Assembly: GCF_900111945.1 (NCBI RefSeq)
Contig: NZ_FOYO01000001.1
Span: 2,177,751-2,241,750, forward strand
Length of the DNA: 64,000 nt
Direction: 5' to 3'
Source: Litoreibacter janthinus
Lineage (GTDB): Bacteria > Pseudomonadota > Alphaproteobacteria > Rhodobacterales > Rhodobacteraceae
The notes under the pieces were generated by a model, which was not told where the DNA came from, searched no databases, and saw only the letters and a program-made list of their open reading frames with translations. Numbering within the stretch: the stretch's first letter is position 1; each line of letters opens with the position of its first letter. Positions 8,903 through 18,878 of this stretch are shown in pieces. Made by a program: the position numbers and the translations under genes.

Positions 8903-9081
8903 GATTATTCAGCCCCCATGCTGATTTATGTGCCGTATAGGTTAACAGCCGCGGCACCGCTGTCCAGCAACTAGCGGAGTTCAAGCACAGTAACGAAACA
9001 ATCGCATTTCACCCTTGAGACTGACGCCGAATTGACGCGTAATGAAGAGCAACAATAAGCTATATCTTGGGGGTACCTTGC

Positions 9082-9669
9082 ATGTTTCACACTCTGCGTT
9101 GCGGCGTGGCCGCGTTTGCGTTGGCGAGTTTGGCCATGCCGCTTGCTGCTGAGTCGCTCAAGTTCAAGGATGCGCGCAAGGCGTTGCCGAAAGGGAACCG
9201 CACCGAAGCGGTTTTGCCGGACACGACCTTTTTAGATGCCAAGCAACAAGCTATCGTTCTGACCCTGAAAGACACCATACCCTATTACGGCGCGTTAGCC
9301 CTTTCGCCTGACGAGGGTCTATTTGTCGAATGGCTGAATGCCGCGGGCCAACACCACAGTCTGGACGCAGCGCGCAAGGTCGCACTCAAGCACTGTGACG
9401 CGAACCGGAAGAAAGCGTCAGCCAAATGTGTGGTGGTGCTGGAAGTGTCACCCAAGGGCGCGAAAGCTGATGCTGCTCTGAGCCTTTCGGCCGAAGCTGC
9501 TGACACATTGCGTGGCGAATATCGCAAACTCAAGTCACCTAAAGCGTTCGCCATTTCGCAAGAGCAGGGCACCTTTGGCTTTGCAGGCGGTGACGGGGCG
9601 AGGGCGTTGGATGCCTGTGCCAAGGCAGGGGGTGGGGCCAAGGATTGCAGGGTCGTGGTGGCCGATTAG
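9082..9669 (+). CDS. Secreted protein of unknown function upstream of hemA
   Basis: Start at 9082 (MFHTLRCG) gives a clean signal peptide with hydrophobic core VAAFALASLAMPLAA and a probable cleavage at AAES; the ATG five codons earlier is less natural. The mature part is about 170 residues and has two cysteine pairs (HCDANRK...KC and DACAKAG...DC) reminiscent of small DUF4189-type secreted domains, though I cannot confirm membership. Lys/Ala rich. It lies in the same orientation as hemA, about 150 bp away. No function assigned. Confidence 0.65.
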   Translation: MFHTLRCGVAAFALASLAMPLAAESLKFKDARKALPKGNRTEAVLPDTTFLDAKQQAIVLTLKDTIPYYGALALSPDEGLFVEWLNAAGQHHSLDAARKVALKHCDANRKKASAKCVVVLEVSPKGAKADAALSLSAEAADTLRGEYRKLKSPKAFAISQEQGTFGFAGGDGARALDACAKAGGGAKDCRVVVAD

Positions 9670-9690
9670 AGCCGACACTTGCGTTGCTGA

Positions 9691-9735
9691 TCGGGGGCGA
9701 CTGTCGCCCATAAGAACCTGACTTTTTCTTGGGGC
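9691..9735 (+). terminator. Possible weak terminator before hemA
   Basis: A GGGCGA-CTG-TCGCCC hairpin at 9695-9709 lies 25 bp after the preceding stop. A five-T run follows only about 14 bases downstream, so termination here is uncertain. Confidence 0.3.
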
Positions 9736-9822
9736 GGCAAATTGTAGCCTATTCGTGAATGCATATTTTCGTTAAACGCGTTAAAACTGTTCTAATGCCA
9801 CAGCGAAAAGGCTGCCAAACCT

Positions 9823-11046
9823 GTGACTTACGACTCTGCGCTAGATACCGCCCTGCAACGCCTCCACGACGAAGGCCGCTATAGAACCTTCATCGATGTC
9901 GAGCGCGCGCGCGGCAATTTTCCGCACGCGGTTTGGACCAAGCCGGACGGAACAACGCAAGACGTGACCATCTGGTGCGGCAACGATTATCTGGGTATGG
10001 GGCAGCACCCCGTTGTTTTGGCAGCAATGCACGAGGCAATTGATGCAACGGGCGCGGGTTCCGGTGGGACGCGCAACATTTCCGGCACGACAGTATATCA
10101 CAAGCGTCTGGAGGCCGAGCTTGCCGATCTGCACGGCAAGGAAGCAGCGCTGCTGTTTACATCTGCCTACGTCGCGAATGACGCAACTCTGTCTACGTTG
10201 CCGAAACTCTTCCCTGGTTTGGTGATCCTCAGCGACAATCTAAACCACGCTTCAATGATCGAAGGCATCCGCCGCAATGGCGGGGCCAAGCGCATTTTCA
10301 AGCACAACGATCTTGACGATCTGCGCGCTCAACTGGAGGCGGTTCCGGCGAACCTGCCAAAGCTGATCGCGTTTGAAAGCGTCTATTCGATGGATGGCGA
10401 TTTTGGCCCAATCGAAGCCATTCTGGATTTGGCCGACGAATACAACGCCTTGACCTATATCGATGAAGTTCACGCGGTGGGAATGTATGGCCCTCGCGGT
10501 GCAGGCGTGGCGGAGCGAGACGGGCTTATGGGCCGGATCGACATCATCAACGGCACCTTGGCGAAAGCCTACGGTGTGATGGGCGGTTACATCGCCGCAT
10601 CCGCGAAAATGTGCGATGCCATAAGGTCTTACGCGCCGGGCTTCATCTTCACCACATCGCTGCCACCAGCCGTGGCAGCGGGTGCTGCGGCCTCGGTAGC
10701 TCATTTGAAGACTGATACAGCGCTGCGCAAGAAGCACCAAGACGGCGCTGCGGCTTTGAAGCTGCGCTTGAAAGGCTTGGGCTTGCCGCTGATCGACCAC
10801 GGATCGCATATTGTGCCGGTTCACGTAGGTGACCCCGTAAAATGCAAAATGATCTCGGACAGATTGCTGGATGATTTCGGCATTTACGTCCAGCCAATCA
10901 ACTTCCCGACAGTCCCGCGTGGCACTGAGCGGTTGCGGTTCACCCCGTCGCCGGTTCACGGTCCTGACCAAGTGGATGCGCTTGTCCATGCACTGGACGA
11001 ACTGTGGTCGCATTGTGCGCTGAATCGCGCCGAATTGGCCGGTTAA
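9823..11046 (+). CDS. hemA: 5-aminolevulinate synthase
   Basis: Condenses glycine with succinyl-CoA to start tetrapyrrole synthesis by the C4 route typical of alphaproteobacteria. 407 residues, full length. The start is GTG at 9823 (GTG ACT TAC GAC), fitting the conserved N-terminal [21 protein letters not shown] enzyme features: NHASMIEG with H142, the [16 protein letters not shown] strand carrying D214 and H217, and the Schiff-base lysine K248 in GTLAKAYG. The siroheme synthase at 5013-6392 draws on the same tetrapyrrole pathway. No clear FNR or PpsR operator was seen in the 150 bp upstream. Confidence 0.96.
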   Translation: MTYDSALDTALQRLHDEGRYRTFIDVERARGNFPHAVWTKPDGTTQDVTIWCGNDYLGMGQHPVVLAAMHEAIDATGAGSGGTRNISGTTVYHKRLEAELADLHGKEAALLFTSAYVANDATLSTLPKLFPGLVILSDNLNHASMIEGIRRNGGAKRIFKHNDLDDLRAQLEAVPANLPKLIAFESVYSMDGDFGPIEAILDLADEYNALTYIDEVHAVGMYGPRGAGVAERDGLMGRIDIINGTLAKAYGVMGGYIAASAKMCDAIRSYAPGFIFTTSLPPAVAAGAAASVAHLKTDTALRKKHQDGAAALKLRLKGLGLPLIDHGSHIVPVHVGDPVKCKMISDRLLDDFGIYVQPINFPTVPRGTERLRFTPSPVHGPDQVDALVHALDELWSHCALNRAELAG

Positions 11047-11163
11047 CACTTTTTCTGCACTGCAACAGGCGACCGCGATGTGCTAACGTCACGACAACGC
11101 GGCGGTGTGGGGACGAATCGATGCCGCGTTATTGTGATAACAGATAACAGCGGGCAGACGCGT

Positions 11164-12378
11164 ATGTTGGGGCGATCCAAACAGCCCAAATCGGAAAAGA
11201 CCGACTCGGTTCGGGGGTTCGATGCGTTCGAAATGCGCCTCGGCGACATGATGCGTGGCGAGCGTGCTACGCTTGGCAAATCCCTGCTCGACGTCCAGCG
11301 CGAACTGAAAATCAAAGCCACCTACATCGCAGCTGTCGAAAATTCCGATCCGTCTGTTTTCGAGACCCCTGGGTTTATCGCAGGCTACGTACGGTCCTAT
11401 TCGCGCTATTTGGGAATGGATCCCGATTGGGCGTTTGAGCGGTTCTGTCAGGAAAGTGGCTTTGCTGGGGTTGAGGGGCTTTCCGGCAACTCTGCCACCT
11501 CTCGCAAAGAGGCCAAGACCCGCACCAAAGCCGTTGGCGAAGAAGCGATCATGCGCCCTGTGGCGCCCTATGCGCCCTCTGGCGAAAGTATCTTTTCACG
11601 GATCGAACCGGGCGCAATCGGTTCAATAGCGGTTCTTTTTGGCCTGATTGGTCTGATTGGCTTCGGCGGGTACTCGGTTTTGCAGGAAATCCAGCGAGTC
11701 GAATTTGCACCAGTGGACCAATCCCCAAGTCTGTCGAGCGATGTCGCGTCTCTTGCGCCTGCGTCTGCAGCACCGGGGCAGAACGAGCTGGCCACGGGTT
11801 TTGTGGCCCCTGCGCCCGACGCGTTGGATCGTTTGTATCGCCCACAAGCGCTGGAGGCGCCCGTGCTGACGGCACGGGATGGGCCGATCGCAGCATTAGA
11901 TCCAAATTCTATTGGTGCGTTGGTTGATGGGCCGGATCACCGCCTCGCGGCTGCGGCTCTTAGTCTAACTGCAAATGATGCGCCCGTGCCCGCAACTCCT
12001 CAGGTTTTGGCCGAAAGCGCGCCTGACGTGATGCTCTTTGCCACTCGCCCGGCGTGGATCCGGATTTCGAATGCCGACGGAACCGTCTTGTTCGAAAAAG
12101 TGCTCGATTCCGGCGAGACCTATGTTTTGCCGCAAACCGACGAGACACCGATCCTGCGCGCTGGCAATTCCGGCTCCTTGTTCTTCAATGTGAAGGGGCA
12201 AACCTACGGGCCAGCGGGTCCCGGCACGTCCGTGGCGAAGAACGTGGCCCTCGGGGTTGAGGCGATTACAGAGAATTACGCCGTGGCCGATACTACGGAT
12301 CCATTGTTGTCCGAGACGCTGACCGCGATGGCATCTACCCCCATCGTTGTCGACCCAACAGCACCAGCAACAGAGTAG
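11164..12378 (+). CDS. RodZ-like helix-turn-helix membrane protein
   Basis: 404 residues from the ATG at 11164 (MLGRSKQPK). The N-terminal HTH (about 25-95) has the typical RodZ/HTH_25 text TLGKSLLDVQRELKIKATYI followed by FETPGFIAGYVRSYSRYLG. One membrane helix (AIGSIAVLFGLIGLIGFGGY) lies near 145-170, then a low-complexity Ala/Pro linker, then a beta-rich C-terminal domain (PAWIRISNADGTVLFEKVL...) of the DUF4115 type. RodZ proteins link MreB to cell-shape control; that role is from family knowledge. An upstream in-frame start at 11080 is possible but lacks support. Same strand as ispG, in the order commonly seen in this group. Confidence 0.85.
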   Translation: MLGRSKQPKSEKTDSVRGFDAFEMRLGDMMRGERATLGKSLLDVQRELKIKATYIAAVENSDPSVFETPGFIAGYVRSYSRYLGMDPDWAFERFCQESGFAGVEGLSGNSATSRKEAKTRTKAVGEEAIMRPVAPYAPSGESIFSRIEPGAIGSIAVLFGLIGLIGFGGYSVLQEIQRVEFAPVDQSPSLSSDVASLAPASAAPGQNELATGFVAPAPDALDRLYRPQALEAPVLTARDGPIAALDPNSIGALVDGPDHRLAAAALSLTANDAPVPATPQVLAESAPDVMLFATRPAWIRISNADGTVLFEKVLDSGETYVLPQTDETPILRAGNSGSLFFNVKGQTYGPAGPGTSVAKNVALGVEAITENYAVADTTDPLLSETLTAMASTPIVVDPTAPATE

Positions 12379-12379
12379 C

Positions 12380-12397
12380 GGCCGGATTTATCCGGCC
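12380..12397 (+). terminator. Hairpin after the RodZ-like gene
   Basis: GCCGGA-TTTA-TCCGGC (12381-12396) starts two bases after the stop codon. There is no T-run, so it may be a transcript-end stabiliser or attenuator rather than a true intrinsic terminator. Confidence 0.3.
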
Positions 12398-12470
12398 CAC
12401 ACGTTGCGACCCCTATGCATGGGGGCTATATCACCAGACAACAGCGGTAATACTATAAGGCTTGCAGCCC

Positions 12471-13601
12471 ATGTCCTCCCTCCATTCTATTCGCCCGTGG
12501 CGCCAAATCGACCGCCGTAAATCCCGCCAGATCATGGTCGGCAATGTGCCGGTTGGTGGGGATGCGCCGATCACTGTGCAAACGATGACCAACACCGATA
12601 GCTCGGACGTCGCGGCGACAGTTGGGCAAATTCAGGCTTGCGTAGATGCGGGCGTCGATATCGTGCGGGTGTCTACACCTGACGAAAGCTCAACCAAGGC
12701 ACTGCGCGAAATCGTTAAGGAAAGCCCTGTGCCGATCGTGGCCGACATTCACTTTCATTATAAGCGCGCCATTGAAGCGGCAGAGGCTGGCGCCGCCTGC
12801 CTCAGGATCAATCCCGGCAATATCGGCGATGCGTCCCGTGTGCGCGAAGTGATAAAGGCCGCGAAAGATCACGGCTGTTCCATCCGGATCGGCGTGAACG
12901 CCGGCAGCCTAGAAAAGCATCTGCTTGATAAATATGCAGAACCTTGCCCCGAAGCGATGATCGAAAGTGGCTTGGATCACATCCGTATCCTGCAAGATAA
13001 TGACTTCCACGAATTCAAGATCAGCTGCAAGGCGTCAGACGTTTTCCTTGCTGCCGCCGCATACCAAGGCTTGGCCGAAGCGACCGATGCACCAATCCAC
13101 CTTGGCATCACCGAGGCGGGCGGGCTGACCTCTGGCACGATTAAATCCGCCATTGGTTTGGGCAACCTGCTTTGGAGCGGCATCGGCGACACCATACGGG
13201 TGTCCTTGTCAGCCGATCCGGTGGAAGAGGTCAAAGTCGGCTATGAAATTCTAAAATCTCTGGGTCTTCGCCACCGTGGCGTGAATATCATCTCTTGCCC
13301 GTCCTGCGCACGGCAAGGCTTTGACGTGATCAAAACGGTTGAGGCGTTGGAGAAACGTCTGGAGCATATCAAAACGCCGATGAGCCTCAGCATCATCGGC
13401 TGTGTGGTCAATGGTCCGGGCGAGGCGCTGATGACAGATGTGGGGTTCACCGGCGGCGGGGCAGGGTCCGGCATGGTTTATCTTGCAGGCAAGCAAAGTC
13501 ACAAGCTGAGCAATGACCAGATGGTTGACCACATCGTGGAGCAAGTCGAGAAGCGCGCCAGCGTGATCGAAGCGAAGATGGCGGCTGAGGCGGCAGAATA
13601 A
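12471..13601 (+). CDS. ispG: 4-hydroxy-3-methylbut-2-enyl-diphosphate synthase (flavodoxin)
   Basis: Penultimate step of the MEP isoprenoid pathway, a [4Fe-4S] enzyme. 376 residues from the ATG at 12471; the TTG three codons earlier is also in frame. The N-terminal TIM barrel opens with [19 protein letters not shown] and contains [18 protein letters not shown]. The cluster ligands sit in the C-terminal domain as [12 protein letters not shown] and [10 protein letters not shown]. It ends with the stop directly abutting the ATG of the DUF1499 gene. Confidence 0.96.
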   Translation: MSSLHSIRPWRQIDRRKSRQIMVGNVPVGGDAPITVQTMTNTDSSDVAATVGQIQACVDAGVDIVRVSTPDESSTKALREIVKESPVPIVADIHFHYKRAIEAAEAGAACLRINPGNIGDASRVREVIKAAKDHGCSIRIGVNAGSLEKHLLDKYAEPCPEAMIESGLDHIRILQDNDFHEFKISCKASDVFLAAAAYQGLAEATDAPIHLGITEAGGLTSGTIKSAIGLGNLLWSGIGDTIRVSLSADPVEEVKVGYEILKSLGLRHRGVNIISCPSCARQGFDVIKTVEALEKRLEHIKTPMSLSIIGCVVNGPGEALMTDVGFTGGGAGSGMVYLAGKQSHKLSNDQMVDHIVEQVEKRASVIEAKMAAEAAE

Positions 13602-14075
13602 ATGATTAAGTACATTCTGCTGGGTCTGATTGTCGTATTGGTGATTGGCGCGACTTTGGTTCGTATGACCCCAATAGCCGCGACAGATTACCAATTCGAA
13701 GACATCCAACCCTTGATGACGCAGGGCGAGAATGGCCGCTTTAGCGTGGGGCAGGACGCGGACCTTCCGTCGCCGGTATTTCGCGATGAAAGCCCACAAC
13801 AAGTCGCCGCAAGGCTCAAAGATATCATAGAGGCAACGCCGCGCACGACGTTGCTGGCTGGCTGGCTTTCCGAAGATCAGCCGCAATCGGTTTACCGTGC
13901 GAGCTATGTCACGAGGTCAGGCATCTGGGGCTTTCCAGATGTAACATCGGTTAAAATTGAGGCGACGAATGCTGGGACAAGTGTTTCTATGCATGGACGG
14001 CTGGTTTATGGCAAATACGACTTTGGCGTGAACGAAGCCCGCGTGCGCGATTGGCTAGGCCAGCTTACCCAGTAA
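13602..14075 (+). CDS. DUF1499 family membrane-anchored protein
   Basis: 157 residues with one N-terminal membrane segment (IKYILLGLIVVLVIGATLV) and a globular rest that matches the DUF1499 pattern: R-A-S-Y-V-T-R-S-G-I-W-G-F-P-D-V near 105-120 and a closing SMHGRLVYGKYDFGVNEARV. Function unknown. It follows ispG without a gap and overlaps the tail of the convergent small secreted protein gene. Confidence 0.8.
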   Translation: MIKYILLGLIVVLVIGATLVRMTPIAATDYQFEDIQPLMTQGENGRFSVGQDADLPSPVFRDESPQQVAARLKDIIEATPRTTLLAGWLSEDQPQSVYRASYVTRSGIWGFPDVTSVKIEATNAGTSVSMHGRLVYGKYDFGVNEARVRDWLGQLTQ

Positions 14076-14298
14076 CGCAGCTGCTACCGGTCTCGCGCCA
14101 CATCGGCACGTTCAGCGCCATCTCGCAGCGGGCCATGAAGATGCGTCCGCCGACGCTCAAGCAGCGTTGTTCCCCAAGCTCCACTCGGCTGCCGGCCTTG
14201 TCGGTGCAGTAGCATTCGACGGTTTTGCCCGACGGGGAAGTGACGTCCGCGCTAATTGGAAGAGCCAGCACGATGAAAGCCAAAGCATATTTCCACAT
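14065..14298 (-). CDS. Small Cys-containing secreted protein
   Basis: 77 residues from 14298 (MWKYALAFIVLALPISADV), with a typical signal peptide. The mature 58 residues hold five cysteines ([13 protein letters not shown]) that could form disulfides in the periplasm. I do not recognise a named family. An upstream ATG at 14343 would put extra residues before the signal and is less likely. It is convergent with the DUF1499 gene and overlaps it by 11 bases. Confidence 0.55.
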   Translation of the reverse strand: MWKYALAFIVLALPISADVTSPSGKTVECYCTDKAGSRVELGEQRCLSVGGRIFMARCEMALNVPMWRETGSSCVTG

Positions 14299-14352
14299 GG
14301 GTCTTAAATTAGCACACTTGACCCCACACCTCCAAATGTTCATCTACGACGC

Positions 14353-15405
14353 ATGGTTCCATTGGACAGACTTCAGCAAATCACCGAACGGTTTGAGTAT
14401 CTTGAGGCGCGGCTCGCCTCCGGGGATACGGAGGATTTCGCTGCGCTTTCGCGCGAGTATTCGGAACTGAAGCCCGTTGCGGATGAAGTCGCGGCCTATG
14501 TTCAGCTGGTCAATGGAATAGACGAGGCGCGCGCGATGATGTCCGATCCCGAAATGCGGGAGCTGGCACAAGAGGAATTGCCGACCCTTGAGGCACAGCT
14601 GCCAGAGGCGGAAAGCTCGATCAAGTTGGCATTGCTGCCGCGTGATGCTGCCGACGCCCGCCCCGCGATGCTTGAAATTCGCCCTGGAACAGGGGGCGAC
14701 GAAGCCTCGCTGTTCGCTGGCGATCTGCTCAACATGTACCGCCGCTATTCCGAGGCGCGCGGATGGACGTTTGACCTGATCGAGTATCAGGAAAGCGAGC
14801 TGGGCGGCGTCAAAGCGGTGACAGCGCATATTAAAGGGCAAAACGTCTTTGCCCGCCTGAAATTTGAAAGCGGCGTTCACCGCGTGCAACGCGTGCCAGT
14901 GACGGAAAGCGGGGGACGGGTTCACACCTCCGCTGCAACTGTCGCGGTGCTCCCAGAGGCCGAAGAGGTCGACATCGACATTCCGGCCACGGATATCCGC
15001 ATCGACACCATGCGCGCGTCAGGGGCAGGGGGACAGCACGTTAACACGACAGACTCCGCCGTGCGCATTACCCACATCCCGACGGGGATCATTGTGGTCA
15101 GCGCCGAGAAATCCCAGCACCGCAACCGCGAAATCGCAATGCAAGTGCTGCGGGCGCGACTTTACGACCTTGAGCGCCAGAAACTCGACGACGAACGCTC
15201 CGCCGCGCGCAAAAGCCAGATCGGGACGGGCGACAGGTCCGAACGGATCAGGACTTACAACTTCCCACAGGGGCGCATGTCTGATCACCGGATAAACCTG
15301 ACGCTCTACAAACTAGACCAGATCATGCAGGGCGACCTTGATGAAATCATCGACGCGCTGACGGCTGACGCGCAAGCGCAGATGTTGGCCGAACAGGGCC
15401 TATGA
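14353..15405 (+). CDS. prfA: Peptide chain release factor 1
   Basis: Recognises UAA and UAG and triggers peptide release on the ribosome. 350 residues, normal size. The stop-codon reading PxT motif is P182-V183-T184 in [13 protein letters not shown], and the catalytic GGQ is at 226-228 in SGAGGQHVN; its Gln is the methylation target of the next gene product. The C terminus has the family [15 protein letters not shown]. It overlaps prmC by ATGA, the common prfA-prmC pair. Confidence 0.97.
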   Translation: MVPLDRLQQITERFEYLEARLASGDTEDFAALSREYSELKPVADEVAAYVQLVNGIDEARAMMSDPEMRELAQEELPTLEAQLPEAESSIKLALLPRDAADARPAMLEIRPGTGGDEASLFAGDLLNMYRRYSEARGWTFDLIEYQESELGGVKAVTAHIKGQNVFARLKFESGVHRVQRVPVTESGGRVHTSAATVAVLPEAEEVDIDIPATDIRIDTMRASGAGGQHVNTTDSAVRITHIPTGIIVVSAEKSQHRNREIAMQVLRARLYDLERQKLDDERSAARKSQIGTGDRSERIRTYNFPQGRMSDHRINLTLYKLDQIMQGDLDEIIDALTADAQAQMLAEQGL

Positions 15406-16178
15406 GCGATCCGCTTGCGACGGCGACCGTGCGGCTGCACGAGGCAGGTATCCCCGATCCCGTCAACGAGGCGCGCAAGCTGGACGCGCTGGCAACTGAG
15501 CAGGGGGCGGACCTTGCCGATTTGGTTGCGCGACGTATTACCTTTGAGCCGTTTTCGCATATCGCCGGTCGTCGTGCCTTTTGGAACCATGACTTTTTCG
15601 TCTCTTCCGATGTGCTGGATCCGCGGCCGGACACCGAAACTCTGGTCGAGGTGGCACTGAGCCTGCCGTTTGATACTGTGCTGGACTTAGGGACAGGCTC
15701 GGGCTGCATCCTGTGCTCGATATTGGCTGAACGGCCCTCAACCATGGGTACTGGGACTGACATCTCGACCGCGGCCCTACAAGTTGCGCAGCGCAACGCC
15801 GATGCGACGGGGGTGGCAGATCGAGCGCTTTTGATCGAAAGCGATTGGTTCGCCGCAGTCAAAGGCCAGTTTGACCTGATTGTCTCCAACCCGCCTTACA
15901 TTACCGAGGATGCTTATGCAGAACTGCATCCCACGGTTCAGCGGTTTGAGCCGCGTATCGCTCTGACCCCCGGCGGGGACGGGTTGGCATCTTACCGTGT
16001 AATTGCGGCTGAGGGTCCAAAGTATCTGTCTCCAGATGGCTACGCGGTGGTGGAAATCGGCTACGATCAAGGGGCCAGCGTACAGTCCATGTTCCGCACG
16101 CATGGCTGGCGAAACGTGGCCTGCATCCCAGACCTCAACGGTAAGGACCGCGTCATCCGTGCCAAAGCGCCGCAATAG
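15402..16178 (+). CDS. prmC: Release factor glutamine N5-methyltransferase
   Basis: Methylates the GGQ glutamine of RF1 and RF2. 258 residues, slightly short of the usual 280 or so. The SAM-binding DLGTGSGCI is near 95-103 and the catalytic NPPY is at 163-166. N-terminal helical bundle with [11 protein letters not shown]. The start overlaps the prfA stop. A GCCCTG-AAAA-CAGGGC hairpin (16178-16193) follows at once, with no T-run. Confidence 0.95.
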   Translation: MSDPLATATVRLHEAGIPDPVNEARKLDALATEQGADLADLVARRITFEPFSHIAGRRAFWNHDFFVSSDVLDPRPDTETLVEVALSLPFDTVLDLGTGSGCILCSILAERPSTMGTGTDISTAALQVAQRNADATGVADRALLIESDWFAAVKGQFDLIVSNPPYITEDAYAELHPTVQRFEPRIALTPGGDGLASYRVIAAEGPKYLSPDGYAVVEIGYDQGASVQSMFRTHGWRNVACIPDLNGKDRVIRAKAPQ

Positions 16179-16401
16179 CCCTGAAAACAGGGCGAATACC
16201 CGCCTTATCCCACAGAATCAGCTTGCAAATGACTTGTTTGGCTGCTTTTGTCTTTCGCAGTAGGACGCAGGCGTTTCAGGCGCCCCCTACGCTTAAGCCC
16301 AAAATAAGGTCTCAATCCTAATGTCATGGGGACGCCGCGAGCTAAGAAGCGGTCAGGATTGATAACAAGACCAAAGCGCTAACGGCTGGAACCCAAAACT
16401 C

Positions 16402-17043
16402 ATGAGATCATCGAAGTCCCGCTCGCGCGGAAAGAGCCGCAATAACAACAACAACCGCTCTGGCGTTAATGTCGTCAACCGAGTGTTCGACAGCTCTGGC
16501 CCTGAGGGCAAGGTGCGTGGCACGCCGCAACAGATCATCGAAAAGTATCAGCAGCTACACCGCGATGCTCAACTGTCGAATGACCGCGTCGCTGCGGAAA
16601 ACTTCGCCCAACATGCAGAGCACTATGCTCGTATGCTTGGCGAGGCGATGAAAGAGCAGGAGGCCCGCCGCGAAGCGCAAGAGGCCCAGCAGCAGGCGCA
16701 GCGCGAACAACAGCAAAAGCGCGATCAGAACCAAGGCCAGAACTCCGGCCAAAGTCACAACCGCGACCAGTCGCGAGATCGCAAGGAAGACCAGCAGCCG
16801 GACGTTTCGGTGGATGATATGTCCCCCGCAGCCCTTGCCGCAGAGGCCGAAGCGCGTGCAGCAGGTAAGCAGCCGGACGTTATTGACCTGTCCGAAGGTG
16901 GCGATAACGGCGACAGCGGTTTGGTAGAGACCGTTGAGGCGGCACCTAAACCAGCGCGCAAGCCACGCTCCCGCAAGCCTAAGGCGACGCCGAGTGACGC
17001 CGCCGACGCAACGCCCGAGGACGAAGCCCCAGCGGCAGAATAG
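16402..17043 (+). CDS. DUF4167 domain protein
   Basis: 213 residues. The first 85 are the conserved DUF4167 module: a basic, Asn-rich start (SRGKSRNNNNNRSG) and the core VFDSSGPEGKVRGTPQQIIEKY with AAENFAQHAEHYARML. The rest is low-complexity Gln/Arg/Ala, then acidic, then Lys/Arg-rich, which suggests a disordered tail with possible nucleic-acid binding. Common as a single copy in alphaproteobacteria, next to prmC. Function not established. Convergent with rsmA. Confidence 0.85.
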   Translation: MRSSKSRSRGKSRNNNNNRSGVNVVNRVFDSSGPEGKVRGTPQQIIEKYQQLHRDAQLSNDRVAAENFAQHAEHYARMLGEAMKEQEARREAQEAQQQAQREQQQKRDQNQGQNSGQSHNRDQSRDRKEDQQPDVSVDDMSPAALAAEAEARAAGKQPDVIDLSEGGDNGDSGLVETVEAAPKPARKPRSRKPKATPSDAADATPEDEAPAAE

Positions 17044-17065
17044 TGTCTTTTCGCAAAGCGGGCTG

Positions 17066-17908
17066 TTAGCGCCGCGCCATTTCCCGTGCCAAGGCACAGA
17101 ACGCTTCCAGTGATACCTGCTCCGCCCGCTCAGTGGGCGGAATGCCCGCCGCGCGCAGTCGGTCCTCGATATCAGGCGAAAGCGCCTTGAGGGCCGCCCG
17201 CAGCATTTTCCGACGTTGGTTGAAAGCCGCCCCAACCACCCGTGACAGCGTGGCCGCGTCGGCTTCAAAACGAGGCTTCTCCAGTGCTGTCAAATGCACC
17301 ACGGCAGAGTGGACCTTAGGTGCAGGAACAAACGCCTCTGGTGGCAGTTCCATAACGATCCGCGCATCTGCACGCCATTGCGCCAACAAGGCCAGACGTC
17401 CGTATTTCTTTGTACCAGGCGCTGCAACGATCCGTTCAGCGACCTCGCGCTGGAACATCAGCGTCAGGCTTTGCCAGAAGGGCGGCCACTCTTTCGGGGT
17501 GAGCCAGCGCACAAGCAATTCCGTACCGACATTGTAGGGCAGGTTGGCCGCAACGCGGATCGGTGGGGTCAAATGCTCCAAAGGATTGATTTCTAGCGCG
17601 TCGCCTTCGATCACGTGCAACTTACCGGGATAAGCCGCCGAAATCTCTGCCAAAGCAGGCAAGCAACGGGGGTCTTTTTCAACTGCGAGCACCCGTCGCG
17701 CGCCTTCAGCCAAAAGGCCACGGGTCAGGCCGCCGGGGCCGGGACCGACCTCCAACACATCACACCCCGATAAATCTCCGGCCTGTCGCGCGATCTTTGC
17801 GGTGAGGTTCAGGTCAAGCAGGAAGTTCTGCCCAAGGCTTTTCTTGGCCGACAGCTCATAGGTGCGGATTACGTCCGAGAGCGGCGGGAGGCCGTCAATC
17901 TGTGCCAT
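17066..17908 (-). CDS. rsmA: 16S rRNA dimethyladenosine transferase
   Basis: Dimethylates two adjacent adenines in helix 45 of 16S rRNA. 280 residues. SAM-binding motifs are [10 protein letters not shown] (about 22-31) and [12 protein letters not shown] (about 51-62); the catalytic motif IV is [11 protein letters not shown] near 120-130. C-terminal helical domain with [17 protein letters not shown]. Separated by one base from pdxA, in the usual lptD-surA-pdxA-rsmA order. Confidence 0.96.
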   Translation of the reverse strand: MAQIDGLPPLSDVIRTYELSAKKSLGQNFLLDLNLTAKIARQAGDLSGCDVLEVGPGPGGLTRGLLAEGARRVLAVEKDPRCLPALAEISAAYPGKLHVIEGDALEINPLEHLTPPIRVAANLPYNVGTELLVRWLTPKEWPPFWQSLTLMFQREVAERIVAAPGTKKYGRLALLAQWRADARIVMELPPEAFVPAPKVHSAVVHLTALEKPRFEADAATLSRVVGAAFNQRRKMLRAALKALSPDIEDRLRAAGIPPTERAEQVSLEAFCALAREMARR

Positions 17909-17909
17909 A

Positions 17910-18878
17910 TCAGTGGCCCCTCTTACCGGACATATCCCACGCCATCCGCAAGGCTGCGATGGTCGAGGTGGCGTCGGCCACGCCGGTTCCTGCTATATCA
18001 AAAGCGGTCCCGTGATCGGGGGAGGTTCGGATAAAGGGCAGACCAAGGGTAACGTTGACGCCCCCTGCAAAGTCGATTGTCTTGATCGGGATCAGCGCTT
18101 GGTCGTGATACATGCAGATTGCCGCGTCATAGTGCGCCCGCGCTTGTGCGTGGAACATCGTGTCGGCGCTCATCGGGCCAGACAGTTGCAGGCCGTCCTG
18201 TGAAAGCCGTTCGAGCAGGGGCGAAATCAGGGTGATTTCTTCATGTCCCATCGCCCCACCTTCGCCCGCATGGGGGTTCAGCCCAGCAACCGCAAGTCTA
18301 GGTGCATCGATGCCGAAATCACGCCTTAGCGCATCATGCGTAATGCGAATGGTGTTTTCCAGCAGCTCGGACGTCAGCGCATTTGGCACCTCGTCAATCG
18401 CTATATGTATGGTCACCGGAACAACGCGCAAATCGGGACATGCCAACATCATGACCACACGTTCGACCCCGGCAAGTGCTGCGAGGTATTCCGTATGACC
18501 GGGATAGGCGAATGCCGCGCCGTCTTTGAGTGCTTTCTTATGGATCGGTAGGGTGCAAAGCGCGCAGGCGTCGCCTTTGGTCACGAAGTCGACGCCGCGT
18601 GCGATCACGTCGATCACACCTTGCGCATTCCTTGGATCAGGTTGGCCCGGAGTGGCCGTCCCTGCAAAGTCATGATGAAGCAAGGGCAGGGCAGTCTCGT
18701 TGCCGGTGAAGTGGTCCAAAGCCCCTAACTCGGTCACGGGGCCGGTCACATGGCGGCGATCTGCCAACAGGACTATCGGCACCTCGTCGCGAAGAGCGTC
18801 GAACGCTTTATGGGCGATTTCAAGACCAACCCCCGCAGGTTCGCCGCAGCTCACCACAACGGGGGAAAGGGTGTTCAT
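17910..18878 (-). CDS. pdxA: 4-hydroxythreonine-4-phosphate dehydrogenase
   Basis: NAD enzyme of pyridoxal phosphate synthesis. 322 residues. Family landmarks: [17 protein letters not shown] at the N terminus, [10 protein letters not shown] and [11 protein letters not shown] in the middle, [16 protein letters not shown] (metal/substrate residues), and [15 protein letters not shown] plus [14 protein letters not shown] near the end. ATGA overlap with surA upstream. Confidence 0.96.
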   Translation of the reverse strand: MNTLSPVVVSCGEPAGVGLEIAHKAFDALRDEVPIVLLADRRHVTGPVTELGALDHFTGNETALPLLHHDFAGTATPGQPDPRNAQGVIDVIARGVDFVTKGDACALCTLPIHKKALKDGAAFAYPGHTEYLAALAGVERVVMMLACPDLRVVPVTIHIAIDEVPNALTSELLENTIRITHDALRRDFGIDAPRLAVAGLNPHAGEGGAMGHEEITLISPLLERLSQDGLQLSGPMSADTMFHAQARAHYDAAICMYHDQALIPIKTIDFAGGVNVTLGLPFIRTSPDHGTAFDIAGTGVADATSTIAALRMAWDMSGKRGH